Shown in pieces: positions 7,158 through 10,811 of a DNA stretch of 10,811 nucleotides. Position numbers and translations under genes: made by a program. The stretch is from an actinobacterium acAMD-2 (lineage in GTDB: Bacteria > Actinomycetota > Actinomycetes > UBA12327): NCBI GenBank assembly GCA_000754455.1, contig JNSE01000025.1:1-10811 (forward strand), given 5' to 3'. Numbering within the stretch: position 1 is the stretch's first letter; every line of letters begins with the position of its first letter. The notes under the pieces are model-generated. The model was not told the DNA's origin, searched no databases, and saw only the letters and a list, made by a program, of their open reading frames with translations.

Positions 7158-7176
7158 AAAGGCTCAGGTTTGAGCC
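7158..7176 (-). terminator. Weak terminator-like hairpin after rplS
   Basis: On the minus strand a perfect 6-bp stem GGCTCA/TGAGCC with an AACC loop (7176-7161) starts 13 nt after the rplS stop and is followed by only three T residues (7160-7158). The short U tract suggests partial termination or a transcript-processing element, not a strong intrinsic terminator. Confidence 0.35.
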
Positions 7177-7188
7177 AAAGGGAGGATG

Positions 7189-7548
7189 TTAGGAGTTTGC
7201 GGGGGTGTCGCGCTTTTCCTTGATCTTGGCCTTCTTGCCGCGAAGGTCGCGCAGGTAGTACAGCTTGGCGCGACGCACATCACCACGGGTGACGACTTCG
7301 ATCTTTTCGACCACTGGGGTGTGGACTGGGAAGGTGCGCTCGACGCCCACACCGAAACTGACCTTACGAACCGTGAAGGTTTCTTGCAGGCCGCCACCTT
7401 GGCGACGAATGACTACGCCTTGGAAGATCTGGATTCGCGAACGAGTTCCTTCAATAACACGCACGTGAACCTTGACGGTGTCACCGGGGCGGAAGGCGGG
7501 GATGTCGTTGCGCAATGACGCGGCATCAACAGAATCAAGGGTGTTCAT
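7189..7548 (-). CDS. rplS: 50S ribosomal protein L19
   Basis: The 119-residue product is a full-length L19, which sits at the 30S-50S interface of the ribosome. Family stretches are visible: IPAFRPGDTVKVHVRVIEG (17-35), RIQIFQGVVIRRQGGG (38-53), TFTVRKVSFGVGVERTFP (57-74) and RRAKLYYLRDLRGKKAKIKE near the C-terminus. The ATG at 7548 has a good ribosome-binding site, AAGGAG, 7 nt upstream. It is the only gene of the ribosomal block with a long leader (142 nt after trmD), which contains inverted repeats and may carry its own control. It is followed by a weak terminator-like hairpin before the signal peptidase genes. Confidence 0.97.
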   Translation of the reverse strand: MNTLDSVDAASLRNDIPAFRPGDTVKVHVRVIEGTRSRIQIFQGVVIRRQGGGLQETFTVRKVSFGVGVERTFPVHTPVVEKIEVVTRGDVRRAKLYYLRDLRGKKAKIKEKRDTPANS

Positions 7549-7690
7549 CAGTTTGCTCCTTCGCAGGCGCCACAGGTCGACTACGTGAAATTAAGTAGTG
7601 CTCGGGGTGATCAATCACGGTGAGGTGGCGCTCCCCTGTGGCGGAGAAGCCGACCGGATTAATGCGTGATAAGTGTGACACAGGCGGGAT
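7549..7690 (-). promoter_or_regulatory. rplS 5' leader with nested inverted repeats
   Basis: This 142-nt gap between trmD and rplS has a 9-nt inverted repeat, CGCCACAGG (7643-7635) and CCTGTGGCG (7576-7568) on the minus strand, enclosing 58 nt. Inside lie two smaller hairpins: GTGA/TCAC with a 4-nt loop (7618-7607) and ACTAC/GTAGT with a 10-nt loop (7599-7580). In RNA this could form a multibranch junction ending 6 nt before the AAGGAG of rplS, the layout of a ribosomal-protein autoregulatory leader. I do not recognise a known family and no promoter is convincing. The folding is inferred by eye. Confidence 0.4.
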
Positions 7691-8485
7691 TTAGCGGATC
7701 CATCGCCCTTGGTCTTCGCGCCAACCAAGGGCTGCCAGCAGTTCTTGGTCTGTGGAATCGAATTGCTCCGCCGGTGTGTGCTCAATCAGCTCGGGACGAC
7801 GGGTGGCCGTGCGCCTGAGGGCTTCATCGCGACGCCAACGCGCAATAGCCGCGTGATCGCCTGACAGCACAACATCTGGCACCTCAAGGTCGCGCCACTG
7901 CGAAGGCTTGGTGAATACCGGACCCTCAACCAGTTTCTCCATGCGCCCTGGGGCAAAGGAATCATCGGCTACGGATTCCTCATTACCCAAAACTCCTGCG
8001 ACCAAGCGAGTGGTGGCCTCAATGATGACCAGAGCAGCAACTTCGCCACCGGCCAGCACGTAGTCCCCGATGGAGATTTCATCCACATCAAAATCAGCTT
8101 CAGCAGCAAGCAGAACGCGACTATCAATTCCCTCGTACCGGCCACAGGCAAAAACAAGGTGCTCCACCTGTGCCAACTCGCTCGCCACTGCTTGATTGAA
8201 GACGCGACCTGATGGAGTCGGCACCACAAGGCGAGGTCGCACTCCAGCGGTCTTGGCTTGATCAGCAATTGCATCAAGTGCTAGCCCCCATGGCTCAGCC
8301 ATCATGACCATGCCAGGTCCGCCGCCATACGGGGTGTCATCGACCGTGTTATGACGATCAGTGGCGTGTTCGCGCAGATCATGCACTTGCACCGAAATCA
8401 GACCAGCAGATTGAGCCTTACCCAATAAAGACAACCTCGCTGGCGCGAGATATTCAGGAAAAATCGTGACGACGTCGATACGCAT
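7691..8485 (-). CDS. trmD: tRNA (guanine37-N1)-methyltransferase TrmD
   Basis: TrmD methylates N1 of G37 in tRNAs reading CNN-type codons, using S-adenosylmethionine, and prevents +1 frameshifting. The 264-residue SPOUT enzyme shows RIDVVTIFPEYL (2-13), HNTVDDTPYGGGPGMVMM (45-62), LVFACGRYEGIDSRV (110-124), the knot region DEISIGDYVLAGGEVAAL (135-152) and NEESVADDSF (168-177), whose Asp175 corresponds by position to the family catalytic aspartate. The C-terminal domain follows, with PDVVLSGDHAAIARWR (203-218). Its length is slightly above the usual 240-255. The ATG shares one base with the rimM stop (TAATG), which suggests coupled translation of the pair, as in the widespread rpsP-rimM-trmD-rplS operon. 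Confidence 0.97.
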   Translation of the reverse strand: MRIDVVTIFPEYLAPARLSLLGKAQSAGLISVQVHDLREHATDRHNTVDDTPYGGGPGMVMMAEPWGLALDAIADQAKTAGVRPRLVVPTPSGRVFNQAVASELAQVEHLVFACGRYEGIDSRVLLAAEADFDVDEISIGDYVLAGGEVAALVIIEATTRLVAGVLGNEESVADDSFAPGRMEKLVEGPVFTKPSQWRDLEVPDVVLSGDHAAIARWRRDEALRRTATRRPELIEHTPAEQFDSTDQELLAALGWREDQGRWIR

Positions 8486-9048
8486 TAGGCATCGGTGTCC
8501 GAACTATCAGGCTCGGCAATCTCACTGAGCAAGCCGAGGGGTGGATCAACGACGAGTCCAGTTTCCAGATCAACCGACCTCACGATGGCCTGCACAAACG
8601 GGATGAGGTATTCGGCCTTGGGCCCAGTGGACTCATCAACGGCAGCCACCGGCGTGACCACCAGGAGGTCTTGCGCGGGAAGGTGGGAAATCTCGGCAAT
8701 GGTTCCCAGTAGTTCCCCGTTCACCGTGCGAACGTTGAGTCCCACGAGTTGGTGGTCGTAGTACTCATCAGGGTCTTCCGGGCGCTCAAACTGATCGACC
8801 TCAACCTGCAACAAGGTGCCACGCAGGGATTCAGCAGCCGTGCGATCGGTGATGCCTTCAAAATCCATCAAGAGGCGACCCGAATGCCATTTCAAGCCCG
8901 CGATAACTAAAGGTTGGGACAAGGTTGGCTCAGTGGTGATCGGCGAGCCGACAACAAAGCGAGACTCCGGCTCGTCAGTGAGGACCTGGATCGTCACACT
9001 GCCACGAATGCCGTGGGCCTTACCGACCCGTCCAACTGTGATTAACAC
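8485..9048 (-). CDS. rimM: Ribosome maturation factor RimM
   Basis: RimM binds S19 and helps assemble the 30S head. The 187-residue product has the N-terminal RimM barrel (TVGRVGKAHGIRGSVTIQVL, 4-23) and a C-terminal PRC-barrel (DEYYDHQLVGLNVRT, 94-108; LIPFV at 148-152; VVDPPLGLL at 166-174), ending in an acidic tail. Translation starts at GTG (9048); no stronger start lies upstream in frame. The 35-nt gap from the KH gene contains a 5-bp hairpin GGTTC/GAACC (9068-9052) whose loop holds the only SD-like bases (GGACGGT), 3 nt from the start, so initiation may be weak or structure-dependent. The gene ends in a TAATG overlap with trmD. Confidence 0.95.
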   Translation of the reverse strand: MLITVGRVGKAHGIRGSVTIQVLTDEPESRFVVGSPITTEPTLSQPLVIAGLKWHSGRLLMDFEGITDRTAAESLRGTLLQVEVDQFERPEDPDEYYDHQLVGLNVRTVNGELLGTIAEISHLPAQDLLVVTPVAAVDESTGPKAEYLIPFVQAIVRSVDLETGLVVDPPLGLLSEIAEPDSSDTDA

Positions 9049-9083
9049 GATGGTTCACCGTCCGAACCGAGGTTGATCAATGA

Positions 9084-9317
9084 TCAGGCAACATCAACAA
9101 AGTCGATGCGCACACCTTTGCCACCAGACAGCGCCTTAGCAACCGTGCGGAAAGCAACAGCTGTGCGGCCACCGCGTCCGATCACACGACCGAGGTCATC
9201 GGGGTGAACCCGGACTTCGATCATGCGACCACGACGTTGGTTGCTCTCAGAGACAAAAACATCCTCGGGGTTGTCCACGACGCCGCGGACAAGGTGTTCG
9301 AGAACTTCGGTCAACAT
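9084..9317 (-). CDS. khpA: KH-domain RNA-binding protein (KhpA/YlqC family)
   Basis: This 77-residue single-KH-domain protein has the RNA-binding GxxG loop in RVIGRGGRTAVAFRTV (Gly47-Arg-Gly-Gly50), preceded by IEVRVHPDDLG. The family (UPF0109; KhpA in pneumococcus) is a small RNA chaperone linked to cell-division and sRNA regulation. It is usually encoded between rpsP and rimM in Gram-positive bacteria, as here. The ATG lies 3 nt after the rpsP stop, with GAGG inside the end of rpsP as the probable ribosome-binding site. The length matches the family. Confidence 0.94.
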   Translation of the reverse strand: MLTEVLEHLVRGVVDNPEDVFVSESNQRRGRMIEVRVHPDDLGRVIGRGGRTAVAFRTVAKALSGGKGVRIDFVDVA

Positions 9318-9320
9318 GGA

Positions 9321-9890
9321 TTAGGCCTCGGTTGTTTCAGCAGCAGGGGCTTCTTCAGTTGCCGGTGCGGCTTCTTCGGCGACAGCTTCTGCAACAACAG
9401 CTTCTTCAGCAACCGGCGCGACTTCTTCGGCAACTGGTGCATCGGCAACGACAACAGCTTCCTCAACGGGAGCAGCTGCAGCGGCAGGAGCCTCATCAGC
9501 CTTAGGAGTCTTCTTGGCCTTAGGAGTGGTCGCGCCATCCTTGGGCTCTTCAGCAGCTTCCTTGGCAGCAACAGCAAAGAGTTCTTGCTTCGTCGGTGGC
9601 TTAACAGCGACCTTCATGGGTGCGGGTGCGGGAAGGCCCTTGAAGGACTGCCAGTCGCCAGTGACCTTCAAGATCGCGGTGACGGCTTCGGTGGGCTGTG
9701 CGCCCACGCTGAGCCAGTACTGAACGCGCTCTGAGTCAACCTGAATAAACGAGGGGTCTTCCTTGGGGCGGTAAACGCCGATCTCTTCGATCGCACGACC
9801 GTTGCGCGCAGTACGGGCATCAGCAATGACGATGCGGTACATGGGCTGACGGATCTTGCCGAGACGCTTAAGTTTGATCTTGACTGCCAC
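9321..9890 (-). CDS. rpsP: 30S ribosomal protein S16 with long Ala/Glu-rich tail
   Basis: S16 is an early-assembly protein of the 30S body. The conserved core is AVKIKLKRLGKIRQPMYRIV (2-21), ADARTARNGRAIEEIGVYRP (23-42) and VQYWLSVGAQPTEAV (56-70). I place the start at GTG 9890, not at the TTG at 9935 that opens the frame, because the family N-terminus begins exactly here and AAGGAGA lies 11 nt upstream. The core ends near residue 85-105. The remaining residues to 189 form a low-complexity Ala/Glu/Val/Pro tail with repeated PVAEE-like units and a short Lys-rich patch (about 123-130). Actinobacterial S16 proteins often carry such tails, but this one roughly doubles the protein. It is the first gene of the rpsP-khpA-rimM-trmD run and follows a 132-nt gap after ffh. 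Confidence 0.96.
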   Translation of the reverse strand: MAVKIKLKRLGKIRQPMYRIVIADARTARNGRAIEEIGVYRPKEDPSFIQVDSERVQYWLSVGAQPTEAVTAILKVTGDWQSFKGLPAPAPMKVAVKPPTKQELFAVAAKEAAEEPKDGATTPKAKKTPKADEAPAAAAAPVEEAVVVADAPVAEEVAPVAEEAVVAEAVAEEAAPATEEAPAAETTEA

Positions 9891-10022
9891 GAGGTGTGGG
9901 TCTCCTTGACGATGTGTTGGGTGAACGACTGGCAACGCGTGGGGTTGCGAAGCTGGAAGTTCGGGGGTGCTTTCCTCAGGTGAGAGGGCCTGATCAAGCA
10001 GTCGTAGTCTGCCAGAGCAGGC
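9891..10022 (-). promoter_or_regulatory. rpsP leader / ffh-rpsP intergenic region
   Basis: This 132-nt gap contains no gene. On the minus strand one downstream segment, TGCCAGTCGT (9934-9925), can pair with either of two upstream segments, CTGGCA (10015-10010) or ACGACTG (10005-9999), and a small CCTC/GAGG hairpin lies between them. AAGGAGA near 9904 is the rpsP ribosome-binding site. A promoter or S16 leader is plausible, but repeats this short arise by chance and no promoter boxes stand out. Confidence 0.25.
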
Positions 10023-10811
10023 TTATTTGCCGCCCAGCAGGTCCTTGAAGGCCGAGGGCAACTCAAAATTGGCGGCTGAACTGTCACGCTCAGTCAGGTC
10101 TAGGCCGGCATCCTGTGCCGCTCGCTTAGCCGGATTCCCACTACGCCCCTTCTTGGACTTGGCGGGTTTGGGCTTGGCTTTCTTGCCGCCATGGCCACCC
10201 ATACCTGGGATGGGCATTCCTGGTCCACCCATCCCCAGGCCGCCGGTCTTGGCCATCTGCTTCATCATTTTTCGCGCCTGGGTAAAGCGATCAACCAACT
10301 GATTGACGTCGGTGACGGTGCGCCCGGAACCTGCCGCGATCCGCGCGCGACGAGAGGCGTTGAGCACCGATGGATCCTTGCGCTCGGCTGGCGTCATGGA
10401 CTGAATGATGGCCGCGATCCGATTGATGTCTGAATCATCAAGATTGTCAATGGCTTCGCGCATGTCACCAAGGCCGGGCAACATGGACATGACCTTTGAC
10501 AGCGATCCCATCTTCTGGACCGCTTGCATCTGTTCTAAGAAATCATCGCGCCCGTTCAGCTTGCTCAATGAGTGTGAGCAGGTCTCCCATGCCGAGGATG
10601 CGTGATGCCATCCGGTCGGGGTGAAAGATTTCAAAGTCTTCTAGCTTCTCGCCGGTGGAGGCAAACATCACTGGACGGCCGGTAAGTTCGCGAACACTCA
10701 AGGCCGCACCACCGCGAGCGTCGCCATCAAGTTTGGTCAACACCACTCCGGTGAATCCCACGCCATCAAGGAATGACTGGGCAGTCACGACGGCGTCTTG
10801 CCCGGTCATTG
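10023..10811 (-). pseudogene. ffh: Signal recognition particle GTPase Ffh, 5' end outside window and frame broken
   Basis: Ffh is the SRP54 GTPase that binds signal sequences and 4.5S RNA and targets ribosomes to FtsY/SecYEG. Only the C-terminal half is in the window. The first frame (10809 down to a stop at 10543) holds the end of the G domain: VVLTKLDGDARGGAAL (the G4 TKLD region) and EIFHPDRMASRILGMGD, ending at LTLIEQAERAR. The M domain continues in another frame from about 10547 with DDFLEQMQAVQKMGSLSK, a Met/Gly-rich finger region, basic KKAKPKPAKSKKGR and the stop at 10023. Family members have roughly 20 residues between these blocks, so about 60 bases appear to be missing, in a number that is not a multiple of three. 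Because ffh is essential, an assembly or sequencing error is the likeliest cause; real loss would require a second copy. Confidence 0.88.

Noticed and set aside
9204..9734. Plus-strand open frame of 176 codons rich in Ser, Phe, Gly and Cys
   Set aside because: It is the antisense reading of the Ala/Glu-rich rpsP tail; the composition is a mirror of that repeat and no ribosome-binding site or family similarity is seen.
9891..9935. 15-codon upstream extension of rpsP from a TTG
   Set aside because: S16 starts with (M/V)AVKIKLKR, and an AAGGAG site is placed for the GTG at 9890.
1..10811. Search for mobile elements, CRISPR arrays, tRNA genes or horizontally acquired islands
   Set aside because: No direct repeat arrays, transposase motifs or attachment-site-like repeats were seen. 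xerC is a housekeeping recombinase in its normal context, and base usage looks uniform by eye.

Overview
The window looks like a stretch of actinobacterial (Actinomycetota) core chromosome. All real genes lie on the minus strand, packed head to tail. Supporting signs are the gene order ffh-rpsP-KH-rimM-trmD-rplS-lepB-lepB-rnhB-DUF2469-yraN-comM-dprA-xerC-whiG, the actinobacteria-specific DUF2469 protein, a WhiG-type sigma factor, and an S16 protein with a long Ala/Glu-rich tail. Base composition looks moderately GC-rich by eye, lower than Streptomyces, so an environmental actinobacterium is plausible. The species cannot be named from this sequence.

Reading along the minus strand (high to low coordinates): (1) 10811-10023 is the 3' part of ffh (SRP GTPase), which runs off the window edge and carries a reading-frame break with about 20 codons missing at the G/M domain linker. 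(2) 9890-7691 is a ribosome-biogenesis block: rpsP (S16), a KH-domain RNA-binding protein, rimM (30S maturation) and trmD (tRNA m1G37 methylation). A 142-nt leader with nested inverted repeats follows, then rplS (L19). (3) 7110-5504 holds two tandem type I signal peptidases joined by a GTGA overlap, preceded by a weak terminator-like hairpin and a possible promoter. (4) 5499-4478 holds rnhB (RNase HII) and DUF2469, joined by an ATGA overlap. (5) 4396-1589 holds yraN, comM/yifB and dprA, the last two joined by TGATG. This is the widespread DNA-processing/competence-type group. (6) 1507-1 holds xerC and the 5' two-thirds of a WhiG/FliA-type sigma factor that overlaps the end of xerC and has an unusually long acidic N-terminus.

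The genes are housekeeping functions: co-translational export (Ffh, signal peptidases), ribosome and tRNA maturation, RNA:DNA hybrid repair, incoming ssDNA handling, chromosome dimer resolution, and an alternative sigma factor. There is no non-coding stretch longer than about 150 nt, and I found no CRISPR array, insertion sequence, tRNA or rRNA. I see no clearly new multi-gene system. The items most worth checking are the ffh lesion, the rplS leader and the sigma-factor N-terminal extension.
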